From: Symploca sp. SIO3C6 | GTDB taxonomy: Bacteria > Cyanobacteriota > Cyanobacteriia > Cyanobacteriales > Coleofasciculaceae | Assembly (NCBI GenBank): GCA_010692425.1 | Contig: JAAHHJ010000001.1 | Coordinates: 344,906-408,905 of the forward strand | Direction: 5' to 3' | DNA length: 64,000 nt | Part shown: piece after piece, positions 23,770 to 32,687 of the stretch | Position numbering within the stretch: the stretch's first letter is position 1 | How the letters are laid out: the number at the start of each line of letters is the position of its first letter | Translations under genes and position numbers: made by a program | The notes under the pieces: model-generated | Databases searched by the model: none | The model's input: only the letters and a program-made list of their open reading frames with translations | What the model was told of the DNA's origin: nothing

Positions 23770-25559
23770 CAGCGCACCCTCCCTGAGTCAAACCACAACT
23801 GAGCAAAGTGTTCTTGCAAAAGTTTGTGGATAAACCGATAGCCCCCACCCACTCTTTGCAGAAACAATCGGTCAGTGGCATAGTCTAAAAAGTAGGCATA
23901 ATTCCAGGGGATATAGCGATTCCACCAGAGGACGAGGCGCAGACTAAAGTGTTGAATAACAGGAATTCCGCCTTGAAGTATACTGAAAAGCATCCCAAAA
24001 CTTAGACCAGAAATCAGTGCGGTATTTAGATCAACAGTTTGTCTTATGACCCAATTAAACACACCTGCTAATAGTACACCAAACGGATAGCTAATTATAG
24101 TTAAAATTCCCGTATTTATAACTGACTGCCATATGCCTTGATTAGCTTGAGTTTTACTTTCAATTTCGGGACCAATCAGCCCATAAGTAAGCCCTACAGT
24201 CAGCCCAAAAATCAGCCCTACAATCAGCCCATAAATCAGCCCATAAATCAGCCCATAAATCAGCCCTACAATCAGCCCTACAATCAGCCCTACAATCAGC
24301 CCTACAATCAGCCCATAAATCAGCCCTTCCTTAGCTTTTTTCCAGTCAAAACTCAAGGTTTCGACAGTCTTAATTTGAGTATTGCCAAGCCCAAAAATCA
24401 GCCCTACAATCAGCCCTACAATCAGCCCAAAAATCAGCCCATAAATCAGCCCATAAATCAGCCCATAAATCAGCCCATAAATCAGCCCTCCAATCAGCCC
24501 ATAAATCAGCCCAAAAATCAGCCCTCCAATCAGCCCATAAATCAATTTTGCTGGCAATCTATAACTATTGTTATCTAGCCAACTTGGCTGCATCTTCTCA
24601 ATAAAGAATTCGCTCTCATTCTGCTCAATCAACTTAAGAGCCAACCAACCCAACCACCGCCTAGTATTTTCATCCCTTGGCTTTCTCCCGTCATACTTAC
24701 GCCCCAACATCACATCGATATAAGCTGCAAACAGATAATTGAGACGCTCCTCAGTAGAATCAAACTCCTGCCATTTTTCCCAAGATAGCTGTTGAGACAC
24801 TATCACCATTACATTCAACAAAAATGGCGTTGAGGCTAATTCCCTTAATGCCTCATCAGTTTTCATAATCTCCCATAACTGGGAATTCTCCGTAGAGTCC
24901 AGGTAATTCTTAATTTGCTCAGCTGTAAAAGGCTGTAATTCTATCGAATTATTCAATAGCAACTGGGTTTGATAAAGCTGATACTCCTCACTACGACTGC
25001 AAACCACCAGTGAATTATTCCAATTTCCTGGCTGCAAAAACTGATTAATTTTCTTAACGCACCTTTCCTGTCGCTCCGCTGCTAACTCATCGAGTCCATC
25101 TAACAGAGGAATAATCTCCCCTTCCGATAGCCATTGCTTAGCAATATCTCGACGCACTCCATATTTGGATTTAAACTCCGCTACTAACCAATCTCCAATG
25201 CTTTGCTTGTCATCACGCCATGCAGATAGAGAAAATAACACCGGGATTGGTTCACTCAAGTCATTTTCTACCCTTTCCAGCAGCGATTTTGCTAACTGCA
25301 GTAGCATCGTAGTCTTACCTGCTCCCGGTTTACCTAATATCAGTAACCTGCCCTCAATCGCAGGCTTATCAAAAACTTCAATAATTTTGGTATCTTTGGG
25401 TAGGCAAAACTTAGGCTTAGAACCCACCTTGATATCTATCGCCCAAGGATGCTCAACCTGAGTGGGATTGTTTTCCTTATCTGGAATAATATAAACCCGA
25501 TTATGCAAAGAACTCTCTAAGCGCGTTTCCACCTGCATTTTCATAGCCTTGAGTAGCAC
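23769..25559 (-). CDS. NACHT NTPase with GLIx glycine-zipper membrane repeat
   Basis: At least 596 residues. NACHT Walker A is GKPGAGKTT (76-84) and Walker B is PLLDGLDEL (151-159), followed by [11 protein letters not shown] and [12 protein letters not shown]. Residues ~338-392 and ~411-462 are about 26 tetrapeptides of the form GLI(Y/V/F/G), then two ordinary membrane segments and a conserved [17 protein letters not shown] tail. The start is uncertain: GTG at 25559 is proposed, but the frame is open up to the TGA ending the hydrolase. It may be an innate-immunity-like STAND sensor with a membrane effector. Confidence 0.82.
   Translation of the reverse strand: MLLKAMKMQVETRLESSLHNRVYIIPDKENNPTQVEHPWAIDIKVGSKPKFCLPKDTKIIEVFDKPAIEGRLLILGKPGAGKTTMLLQLAKSLLERVENDLSEPIPVLFSLSAWRDDKQSIGDWLVAEFKSKYGVRRDIAKQWLSEGEIIPLLDGLDELAAERQERCVKKINQFLQPGNWNNSLVVCSRSEEYQLYQTQLLLNNSIELQPFTAEQIKNYLDSTENSQLWEIMKTDEALRELASTPFLLNVMVIVSQQLSWEKWQEFDSTEERLNYLFAAYIDVMLGRKYDGRKPRDENTRRWLGWLALKLIEQNESEFFIEKMQPSWLDNNSYRLPAKLIYGLIGGLIFGLIYGLIGGLIYGLIYGLIYGLIYGLIFGLIVGLIVGLIFGLGNTQIKTVETLSFDWKKAKEGLIYGLIVGLIVGLIVGLIVGLIYGLIYGLIYGLIVGLIFGLTVGLTYGLIGPEIESKTQANQGIWQSVINTGILTIISYPFGVLLAGVFNWVIRQTVDLNTALISGLSFGMLFSILQGGIPVIQHFSLRLVLWWNRYIPWNYAYFLDYATDRLFLQRVGGGYRFIHKLLQEHFAQLWFDSGRVR
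24170..24545 (-). repeat. 12-bp period coding repeat (GLIx tetrapeptides)
   Basis: Two blocks of a 12-bp unit (plus strand ATCAGCCCATAA and variants) lie inside the NACHT gene, separated by a non-repetitive spacer at about 24326-24389. The third and last codons of each unit vary (Y, V, F, G), indicating selection at the protein level. Confidence 0.9.
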
Positions 25560-25649
25560 GGCTTTGGGTTCATTTTTACCGTGCTTTCTAGCTTGTTTAT
25601 TCTTACCAGGCGGATTTAACTTTGCCCGCTCCGACTCAGGCGACTCTAG

Positions 25650-26579
25650 TCAGTAGAAGTTATCAGTCCGATTATCATTGGCGACAGAACCCACATTTCC
25701 GCCGCAGTTTTCCTTAACATTATTCGTAGATTGATTAATTACCTGCTCTTGAGCGATCGCCTTCGCTTCTGTGGCTTTCATTTGCATCGGTGGCAGGGGA
25801 GCTGTTAAATTCTCCTCGACAAACCGCTTCACCCGTCGATAAATTAAACTCTTTTGCGACTCCGGTTTGCAAATTGAGATATGATCAAAATCGACAGGGA
25901 TAGGAACTACACCCTTAATACCAGGGTCAGCACTAGTTTCATTAACCACCATAATCCCATTAGTCTTCAGTTTCTCACAGTAAACCTCCATCGGAATCTG
26001 GCTCAACTGTTCCTGATTTCGATACAAAACATTGAGTTCCCGTAAGCGGGAATGGTGGGCTTCAAGTTCCTCAACACTGACAGTAGTACCCAAAATACCG
26101 CCAATATGCTTCATCCAACTAGCAATATCAGCACCAGAATGAGGCGTTGACAAAAAAACAATTCCCCTAGTATTTTCCACAATCGCCTGCCAGCGGGGAT
26201 TACCAAAATCAGAGGCATGACGCAGCATTTGCTTAACCAGCAGTCCCCCCATACTATGGGTAATAAAAATAATTGGGCGTACACCAATTTCATAACTATC
26301 CAAAACTGCCAGGGTATTAGTCGCCCGATCCACTAGAGGCATAGTATTACCCTTCCATCTAAAAGCTTCTACCTCATACCCCAAAGACCAAATGCCCACA
26401 TCTTTTAAATCTTTCCCCAACCAAAACGGCCAAGAATTCTGATCATTTTCATCTCGCCTTTCTTTTGGGTGCCAAGTACCTCGTGCATCACCCCCGAGGC
26501 CATGGACAAAAATCACATCCCCACGGCGAGAGGAATCCTCACCACCAGAAATTGCAATTAAATCGTTACCATCACTCAC
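25650..26579 (-). CDS. PGAP1-like alpha/beta hydrolase fused in frame (across a TGA) to the NACHT gene
   Basis: A 309-residue hydrolase. The oxyanion-hole motif is VIFVHGLGGDARGTWHP, the nucleophile is Ser in FITHSMGGLLVKQML, followed by GIVFLSTPHSGAD; a late His in FDHISICKP fits the triad. The C-terminal tail is polar (NVKENCGGNVGSVANDN) and stops at TGA. The same frame then runs open for 30 codons into the NACHT start. Fusions of this hydrolase to NACHT or NB-ARC ATPases are common, so this may be a split fusion. Confidence 0.85.
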   Translation of the reverse strand: MSDGNDLIAISGGEDSSRRGDVIFVHGLGGDARGTWHPKERRDENDQNSWPFWLGKDLKDVGIWSLGYEVEAFRWKGNTMPLVDRATNTLAVLDSYEIGVRPIIFITHSMGGLLVKQMLRHASDFGNPRWQAIVENTRGIVFLSTPHSGADIASWMKHIGGILGTTVSVEELEAHHSRLRELNVLYRNQEQLSQIPMEVYCEKLKTNGIMVVNETSADPGIKGVVPIPVDFDHISICKPESQKSLIYRRVKRFVEENLTAPLPPMQMKATEAKAIAQEQVINQSTNNVKENCGGNVGSVANDNRTDNFY

Positions 26580-26609
26580 AGACTAACTCTCCGGGAATAA
26601 AAATTGTTA

Positions 26610-26730
26610 TATAGCGCTACGCGCAAGGCTCCAGGGCAGAAGGCAGAAGGCAGAAGGCAGAAGGCAGAAGGCAGAATTTGAGAAAGTTCTAGCGATTTAG
26701 CTTGTCCTAACCTTAATACGTACTGCTATA
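26610..26730 (-). mobile_element. MITE-like element, copy D (121 bp, reverse)
   Basis: Reverse-orientation copy with both ends and five heptamers (86 + 35 bp). It lies 30 bp upstream of the hydrolase start and so inside its probable promoter region. Confidence 0.75.
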
Positions 26731-26859
26731 CAAACTCGTGTACTAATTCTTTCTCCCCATCTCCCCACTGCATTTTGCTATTCTATTCAATAACTACCGA
26801 ATAAATTGGGAGAAATTCACAAGATGTTAAAAAAATCTCTCTATTCCCTAAAATGGTAA

Positions 26860-27016
26860 CAAAAGAATCCCGATAAATTCAAAAAATACCAAGCAAACTG
26901 CGATTTTAGTTACGCTTGGGATCTATGGCGCAACTGGGGGCTCTCGAAACGGCAAAAGCTCATTCAAGCTGTGGCTGAGAACGAGAAACTCACCCCTGCT
27001 GGAGCCCAGGGGTGAG
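26860..27016 (+). pseudogene. Unrecognised gene fragment ending in a 10-bp hairpin
   Basis: A start-less frame of about 51 codons contains FSYAWDLWRNWGLSKRQKLI and ends ENEKLTPAGAQG-stop. Its last codons lie inside a perfect stem ACTCACCCCT ... AGGGGTGAGT. I do not recognise the family. A coding 3' end folded into a hairpin resembles the right ends of some IS200/IS605 elements, but this is speculative. Confidence 0.35.
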
Positions 27017-27108
27017 TAGTTCAAAATTGACTTGACAAAAAGACTGCCTTAAGCAATGATTATAGTTTTCCTGCTCGAGTTGTTAGCAAGCAATTCGATC
27101 AACCAGTT

Positions 27109-27174
27109 GCGGACAAGCAATCTGCTTATCAAGATACATATGCGGACAAGCAATCTGCCTATAAAGATACATAT
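27109..27174. repeat. 33-bp tandem duplication
   Basis: Two adjacent copies starting GCGGACAAGCAATCTGC and ending GATACATAT differ at only two positions. They lie about 110 bp upstream of the URC1-like gene; whether they affect its promoter cannot be judged. Confidence 0.85.
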
Positions 27175-27280
27175 GTAGCTAAAAACAGGTTGCTATGATG
27201 GGAACCTATTTCAACAATCAACCGAGTTAAGCACTAGCTAAGATTCGGTAAATCAGGGTGCAATCTACTTAATAGGAATC

Positions 27281-28549
27281 ATGCAACAAACGAACACTAT
27301 TACCAAACCCAAGCATATTGTTTTAACATCTCACCCAGGTCGTTACTCTACAAAATCCTTACCAATTCGTTGGGGAGATAGTTCTCCCTCACAACGAGGG
27401 CCGATTGTAGGAACCTTGAGAAACCAAGCTCATCGCAATGTTATTGGTACTCATTCCGGCTCCTATTCAATTTATCGCGCCTTAGCAGTTGCCAGCGGAG
27501 CGCTCCAACCTAATCACCTTGCTGATCTTACCAACACTGCTCCCACCACCGTAATTGGCCCTCATCCCAGTTGGGCAGACGGCAATCGTATTGTTTCCCT
27601 CGATCCCTTTGGCGCAATGGTACATGAGGCTTATGCTGATTTGTATGAACAGGGATACGACATTCGACCTACCATCGCTGTTACTCAAGCCCACATTAAA
27701 ATGCCAGAACTCCAAGATGCTATAGCCAAAGGGAACTTGTTGAGGGATGGTAAAGTTGTCAAAAGTGACGGCAGTTTAGTTGTCAATAAAGTAGCAATTG
27801 ACCCGGTTTGGTATCTGCCGGGAGTTGCCAATCGACTCAACGTTGAAGAAAGTGACTTGCGCCATGCCCTCTTTCAGCAAACTGGTGGCATGTTCCCAGA
27901 ATTAGTCACACGCCCAGATTTACAAGTATTCTTACCACCAATTGGCGGTATTACCGTTTATTTGCTGGGTGATATCGCAGCAATTACCGATCCTAAACGA
28001 CAAGTTGCCGTGCGAGTACATGACGAGTGTAATGGTTCAGATGTTTTTGGTTCCGATATCTGTACCTGTCGTCCTTATCTAGTGCATGGACTTGAGGTAT
28101 GTGCTAAAACTGCACAAGACGGCGGTGCTGGAGTCTTAGTCTACTTCCGCAAAGAAGGTCGAGCCTTAGGTGAGGTTACTAAGTTCTTGGTATACAACGC
28201 CCGCAAACGCCAGCAAGGGGGCGATAGCGCTGATGCCTACTTTAATCGTACCGAATGTGTTGCTGGTGTCCAAGATATGCGATTCCAAGAACTAATGCCT
28301 GATGTACTCCATTGGTTGGGAATTACGCAGATTGACAGATTTATCTCGATGAGTGACATGAAGTACAACGCCATCGTCAACTCAGGGATCAAAATTGTCA
28401 AACGCATCCCAATTCCAGAAGAATTGATTCCCGCTGATGCCCAAGTGGAAATTGCTGCCAAGACAGCAGCTGGTTACTACAGCGAAAAAAATGCACCGGA
28501 TGATATTGCTCTGGCTAGCATTAAAGGGCGCTCTCTGCTACCTAGTTGA
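27281..28549 (+). CDS. URC1-like GTP cyclohydrolase II homologue (uracil catabolism)
   Basis: A 422-residue protein. The C-terminal half is a GTP cyclohydrolase II-like domain with zinc ligands at Cys250, Cys261 and Cys263 (DEC ... CTC), the same 11+2 spacing as RibA. The ~190-residue N-terminal extension is typical of the URC1 branch rather than riboflavin RibA. The ATG is preceded by AGGA. It is followed by a DUF1688 (URC4) gene, uracil phosphoribosyltransferase and a permease, the gene set of the URC uracil-degradation pathway known from yeast and some bacteria. Confidence 0.85.
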   Translation: MQQTNTITKPKHIVLTSHPGRYSTKSLPIRWGDSSPSQRGPIVGTLRNQAHRNVIGTHSGSYSIYRALAVASGALQPNHLADLTNTAPTTVIGPHPSWADGNRIVSLDPFGAMVHEAYADLYEQGYDIRPTIAVTQAHIKMPELQDAIAKGNLLRDGKVVKSDGSLVVNKVAIDPVWYLPGVANRLNVEESDLRHALFQQTGGMFPELVTRPDLQVFLPPIGGITVYLLGDIAAITDPKRQVAVRVHDECNGSDVFGSDICTCRPYLVHGLEVCAKTAQDGGAGVLVYFRKEGRALGEVTKFLVYNARKRQQGGDSADAYFNRTECVAGVQDMRFQELMPDVLHWLGITQIDRFISMSDMKYNAIVNSGIKIVKRIPIPEELIPADAQVEIAAKTAAGYYSEKNAPDDIALASIKGRSLLPS

Positions 28550-28752
28550 GAGTCAACGGAATCGGTAACTTCTCAACGATTAAGGTTTGGGAAGGTGATT
28601 TAAACCCCATTGCAGGGGAGGGAAAAAGAGTTCACAAAGGACTCTAACTCAACCCGATACCCCTCTCTCCCCTGCCGAAAGCCCCTTGTGAAGTCCCCTT
28701 TTTTTAAGCCAACTGTTATCAATCTTGAAGTAATAAATAACAACAGAAAAAG

Positions 28753-28797
28753 TATTACTTATTACTTATTACTTATTACTTATTACTTATTACTTAT
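28753..28797. repeat. TTACTTA heptamer array (reverse orientation)
   Basis: About six units, inverted relative to most arrays, between the URC1-like and URC4-like genes. Confidence 0.9.
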
Positions 28798-28820
28798 TTT
28801 CCCTCTCAAGGTTAATAGTT

Positions 28821-30146
28821 GTGAATAATGCCCAACAGCAACTGATCACTTACTTGAAGACACCAAAAGCAATTAGAGAAAGATGCAATCGCCTTTTTAA
28901 ACTAGCCTATACTGACTCTTTACCTTACTTTTACTGTGATTTAAGTCAGCTAGACAAAGTTGCTAATTACGTCATCGAGGTTATACGGGAACAATACCCA
29001 GATTTGAATATCCCCTTTCACAGTCGCTGGCGACATTTTGAAGTTGGCAAAATCTTACGTTTAACTGAACTAGAGCATAAATTGTCAGGACTAACGCCTC
29101 TGGAAATAGCACAAACCAAGTTTGACCTAGTAATTGTCAGCGTCTTACTAGATGCAGGTGCTGGCGCTAATTGGCAATATCAAGAATCCGAAACTGGACT
29201 GGTATTTCGTCGTTCTGAAGGTTTAGCAGTAGCAAGCTTTCGGATGTTTTGTCAAGGCACTTTTTCTAGTGACCCAGCATACCCTTTACAAGTCGATGCC
29301 CAAGCCCTGAAAAAACTAACCCTAGAACAATTGGCTCAGGGTTTTCAGGTGAGTCAGGGCAATCAGCTTCTAGGTCTTGAAGGCAGGTTGTTACTGTTAC
29401 AACGCTTGGGTCTCTCTATATCAAGATTACCCAAAATGTTTGGCGAAAGCCACCCACGTCCCGGTAATTTGGTCAACTATTTGCTCGATTTATCAACCTC
29501 TCCCCCTTCCTCTGTACCATTATCGACATCAGGAGTAGCAGACTGGGGGATACAAGTAACTGAAAAAAGACAAAAGCCATCTCCAGTAAAAAGTAAACTG
29601 TCTGCTAGTAGGGTTTTAACTGCTGTCTTAGAAGGATTGGGAAACATTTGGCCAGGAAGACTAGCGATCGCTAATGTAAACTTAGGTGATGTCTGGCTGC
29701 ATCCTGCTCTTAAAGTGGAAGATGATAGTGATCACTATGTTCCCTTTCATAAACTCTCCCAGTGGTTAACTTACTCTCTTTTAGAACCGCTACAGGAACT
29801 AGGCATGGAAATTACGGAACTAGAGCAGCTAACTGGCTTACCAGAATATCGCAATGGTGGTTTATGTTTAGATTTAGGGTTATTGAAGTTGAAGGATACC
29901 TCGATTTTAAAGGAGCCTCAACTACCAGGCTCTGTGGCAATTGTTGAATGGCGTGCATTAACCGTTAGTCTACTAGACTCAATTGCGGTAGTTATTCGAC
30001 AGCAACTGAAAATGAATTCACAAGAGTTGCCACTAGTGAAAATTTTACAAGGAGGAACTTGGACAGCAGGAAGAAAACTTGCAAATCAGTTGAGAGTAGG
30101 TGGTTCTCCCCCACTACAGATTAAGAGTGATGGTACAGTGTTCTAA
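28821..30146 (+). CDS. URC4/DUF1688-family protein
   Basis: A 441-residue soluble protein of the DUF1688 family (start IRERCNRLFKLAYTDSLPYF; PFHSRWRHFEVG; FDLVIVSVLLDAGAGANW; EGLAVASFRMF). In Lachancea kluyveri URC4 is needed to degrade uracil together with URC1. The start is GTG with AAGG about nine bases upstream. It lies 271 bp after the URC1-like gene on the same strand. The catalytic step is unknown; co-occurrence is the main evidence. Confidence 0.85.
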   Translation: MNNAQQQLITYLKTPKAIRERCNRLFKLAYTDSLPYFYCDLSQLDKVANYVIEVIREQYPDLNIPFHSRWRHFEVGKILRLTELEHKLSGLTPLEIAQTKFDLVIVSVLLDAGAGANWQYQESETGLVFRRSEGLAVASFRMFCQGTFSSDPAYPLQVDAQALKKLTLEQLAQGFQVSQGNQLLGLEGRLLLLQRLGLSISRLPKMFGESHPRPGNLVNYLLDLSTSPPSSVPLSTSGVADWGIQVTEKRQKPSPVKSKLSASRVLTAVLEGLGNIWPGRLAIANVNLGDVWLHPALKVEDDSDHYVPFHKLSQWLTYSLLEPLQELGMEITELEQLTGLPEYRNGGLCLDLGLLKLKDTSILKEPQLPGSVAIVEWRALTVSLLDSIAVVIRQQLKMNSQELPLVKILQGGTWTAGRKLANQLRVGGSPPLQIKSDGTVF

Positions 30147-30466
30147 TAAGTTCATAGTTCATGGCTCATGGTTCATTGGGTTGGTATTCGGCAGTTGTGA
30201 AACACTTTCCCCATGAACAATCAACAATGTTTGCACAGCATACACGCAGCACCTACGATTGACAGTCTTTTCCGGTGAACATTTAATGATTTATAAAGTT
30301 TAGTCAGAAATCAACAATTAAGGTAAAATCATAATTCCTCTAAGCGTAGGATGAACTTAAATATATTACAGGAGTCGTGCTCGTAGCCCGCGCTATACTT
30401 CCCCGGAAGTTAGCATCGGGAGTATGTCACTACAAGGAAATAGCAATTGAGACAAAAGGAAAGAGC
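30147..30466. other. Gap between DUF1688 gene and upp
   Basis: It contains a GTTCATGG/CTCATGG-type short repeat (30155-30182, also found near 45367 and 60374) and no gene. An in-frame GTG at 30377 could extend upp, but the peptide would be untypical. Confidence 0.5.
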
Positions 30467-31102
30467 ATGATTGCTCCAGTCAGGGTAATTAATCACCCAT
30501 TTGTACAGCATAAGTTAACTTTGATGCGTCAGGGTCAAACTAGCACAGCAAAATTTCGCAGACTCATTAAAGAAGTAGGAATTTTGTTAGCTTACGAAGT
30601 GACACGTGACTTGCCTCTTAAGTATGAAACTATCGAGACACCCATTGCCCCGATGGTTGCTCCCATGCTTGCCTCAGAAAAAAAGATGGTAATTGTTTCA
30701 ATTATGCGCGCCGGACAGGGGTTGTTGGATGGAATTCTAGAACTGATGCCCTCAGCACGTGTGGGACATATTGGATTATACCGTGATCCTACTACCCTTG
30801 TCCCCATTGAGTATTATTTGAAACTTCCTCAAGGACTAGAACAGCGGGATATATTGGTAGTTGATCCGATGTTGGCAACGGGTAATTCAGCAGTTGCCGC
30901 AGTTGACAGAATAAAAGAATTTGACCCTTTATCAATCAAGTTTCTCTGCTTGTTGGCAGCGCCAGAAGGAGTTGAGTATTTCCAGCAGCAGCACCCAGAT
31001 GTGCCAATCTATACGGCTGCAATTGATGATAAATTAGACGACCATGGATATATTGTCCCTGGAATGGGGGATGTAGGAGATCGACTCTACGGGACAAAAT
31101 AG
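30467..31102 (+). CDS. upp: Uracil phosphoribosyltransferase
   Basis: A 211-residue enzyme converting uracil and PRPP to UMP. The PRPP-binding motif is [20 protein letters not shown] and the uracil loop is near the C-terminus ([27 protein letters not shown]). [19 protein letters not shown] at the N-terminus is typical. The ATG at 30467 has AAAGGA upstream and gives the usual family length; the longer frame does not. It is the counterpart of URC6 in the uracil-degradation set and may equally serve salvage. Confidence 0.93.
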   Translation: MIAPVRVINHPFVQHKLTLMRQGQTSTAKFRRLIKEVGILLAYEVTRDLPLKYETIETPIAPMVAPMLASEKKMVIVSIMRAGQGLLDGILELMPSARVGHIGLYRDPTTLVPIEYYLKLPQGLEQRDILVVDPMLATGNSAVAAVDRIKEFDPLSIKFLCLLAAPEGVEYFQQQHPDVPIYTAAIDDKLDDHGYIVPGMGDVGDRLYGTK

Positions 31103-31139
31103 ATTAAATAGGGAAAGAATGCTACAAATAGTCTGGTTT

Positions 31140-31173
31140 TAAGTAATAAGTAATAAGTAATAAGTAATAAGTG
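31140..31173. repeat. TAAGTAA heptamer array
   Basis: About five units between upp and the permease, 38 bp after the upp stop. Confidence 0.9.
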
Positions 31174-31235
31174 ACAATAAAAGCATTTATTATTTTTACA
31201 ACTTATTGGTATTAGATGGCAAGGCACAAGACTCA

Positions 31236-32501
31236 ATGAGTAGAACATCAGAACCAGGGTCGATTGATCGCTCGCAAGCAGATGAAGATTATCCTCTGAG
31301 TGCAGTTCCACCGGAGGCGCGTCAACCTATTTGGTCCCTTGCTCCCTTGCTAATTAGTTTTACCCTATATTCGGGAAATTTGTGGTTAGGAGAGATTTTT
31401 GGTTCAGCCTATCGCTTTTGGCCTGATTTAATTCGTACCGTCTTACTGGGTAACTTACTGGTGGGTGTATATGCCGCAGCCATAGCGTATATTGCTGCCA
31501 GTAGTGGTCTTAGTACAGCCTTGATGGCGCGTTTCAGTTTTGGTAACTTAGGATCGCACTGGGTAGATTTAATTCTTGGTATTCCCCAAATCCTTTTGTA
31601 TGGCTGGGGCTCATCTATGGTAGCCCAGTTAATTAATCAAGTAGTAGGGTTGCCTTCATCTTTGAATTGGTTAATTATAATCTTTTTTACCTATGCCTTT
31701 TGTACCACTGCGTATATGGGCTATTTGGCAATGGATTGGTTTAGCCGTTTGGCTGTACCAGTTATGGTGATTTTGTTGATTTGGAGTCTGAGTATTGCCA
31801 CAGGAGATGCTGGCGGTTTCTCAGGTTTACAAGCAATAGTACCCCAGAAACAATTATCCTTAGAAGAATTAATTACCCTCACCTTTGGTGTCTTAGTCTC
31901 TGGCGCTACTCAGGCAACTAACTTTAGTCGCTTTGCCAATAATGGTCGCCAAGCTGCCCAAGCTACCTTACTGGTATTCTTCCTAGGTAATAGTTTACTA
32001 ATATTTGGCGGTGCTTACTGCACCCTAGTATATGGTACAGAACATTTTGTGCAAGTGATGACCCAGCAAGAATTATTAGTCTGGGGCTTGGCGTTCTTAT
32101 TCCTGAATATGTGGACTACTCAGGATAAAATTATCTATTCCTTCTCAGTAGCAGCTGCTAATCTATTTCGCACTAAAAAGCGACATCGCTTGGTTTTTGT
32201 GGGAGCGACTATAGCTCTAATTTTGGCTTGGAGTGGCATAGATAATCCCATGAGTTACTTGTTGGATCTATTTGGCACCTTAATTCCTCCCATTGGTGGT
32301 GTGATCATGGCGGATTACTGGCTATGTTACCAGGGAAAATTTCCTTCTTTACAAAAGCAAACACCAGCTTATAACCTTCGAGGTATCCTTGCTTATGTAA
32401 TTGCTTGTGCGATCGCTTTCTACGTACCAGGAATTAAACCGATAAATGGCATGATTGCAGCTGCAGTAATCTACTCACTCATGTTGGGTAAAAAAAGATA
32501 A
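31236..32501 (+). CDS. NCS1-family cytosine/uracil permease (CodB-like)
   Basis: A 421-residue membrane protein with about 12 hydrophobic segments. The first reads PIWSLAPLLISFTLYSGNLW; the family pattern SFGNLGSHWVDLILGIPQILLYGWGSSMVAQL and the late SYLLDLFGTLIPPIGGVIMADYW follow. NCS1 transporters import cytosine, uracil, allantoin or related bases with protons or sodium. Position after upp makes uracil the likely substrate. The ATG at 31236 is preferred to an upstream TTG. Confidence 0.88.
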   Translation: MSRTSEPGSIDRSQADEDYPLSAVPPEARQPIWSLAPLLISFTLYSGNLWLGEIFGSAYRFWPDLIRTVLLGNLLVGVYAAAIAYIAASSGLSTALMARFSFGNLGSHWVDLILGIPQILLYGWGSSMVAQLINQVVGLPSSLNWLIIIFFTYAFCTTAYMGYLAMDWFSRLAVPVMVILLIWSLSIATGDAGGFSGLQAIVPQKQLSLEELITLTFGVLVSGATQATNFSRFANNGRQAAQATLLVFFLGNSLLIFGGAYCTLVYGTEHFVQVMTQQELLVWGLAFLFLNMWTTQDKIIYSFSVAAANLFRTKKRHRLVFVGATIALILAWSGIDNPMSYLLDLFGTLIPPIGGVIMADYWLCYQGKFPSLQKQTPAYNLRGILAYVIACAIAFYVPGIKPINGMIAAAVIYSLMLGKKR

Positions 32502-32509
32502 CTCAAGCG

Positions 32510-32632
32510 ATGCTACAGCGAATGCTTAGTTACCATATTATTGAGCAAAAAGACAAAGAATACCGCTTTGAAGTGCCACTGGTTGAAATGTGGGTACGGG
32601 AGCGCCTGACTAGTTCATATGTACTACTTTAA
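32510..32632 (+). pseudogene. C-terminal remnant of a STAND-type ATPase
   Basis: Forty codons, MLQRMLSYHIIEQ then YRFEVPLVEMWVRERL, match the conserved tail (YRF.V.L...W) seen at the end of many bacterial STAND/AAA ATPases. The rest of the gene is absent. It lies nine bases after the permease stop. Confidence 0.4.
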
Positions 32633-32687
32633 TACTCAAGTTCCCTTACCCCAAGGGAGATAGCGAAGGAATTAGAATTATGGCTAT

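Noticed and set aside
24138-24578. A 146-codon plus-strand frame of repeating [11 protein letters not shown]
   Set aside because: It is the antisense of the GLIx repeat of the NACHT gene; it stays open only because of the 12-bp period.
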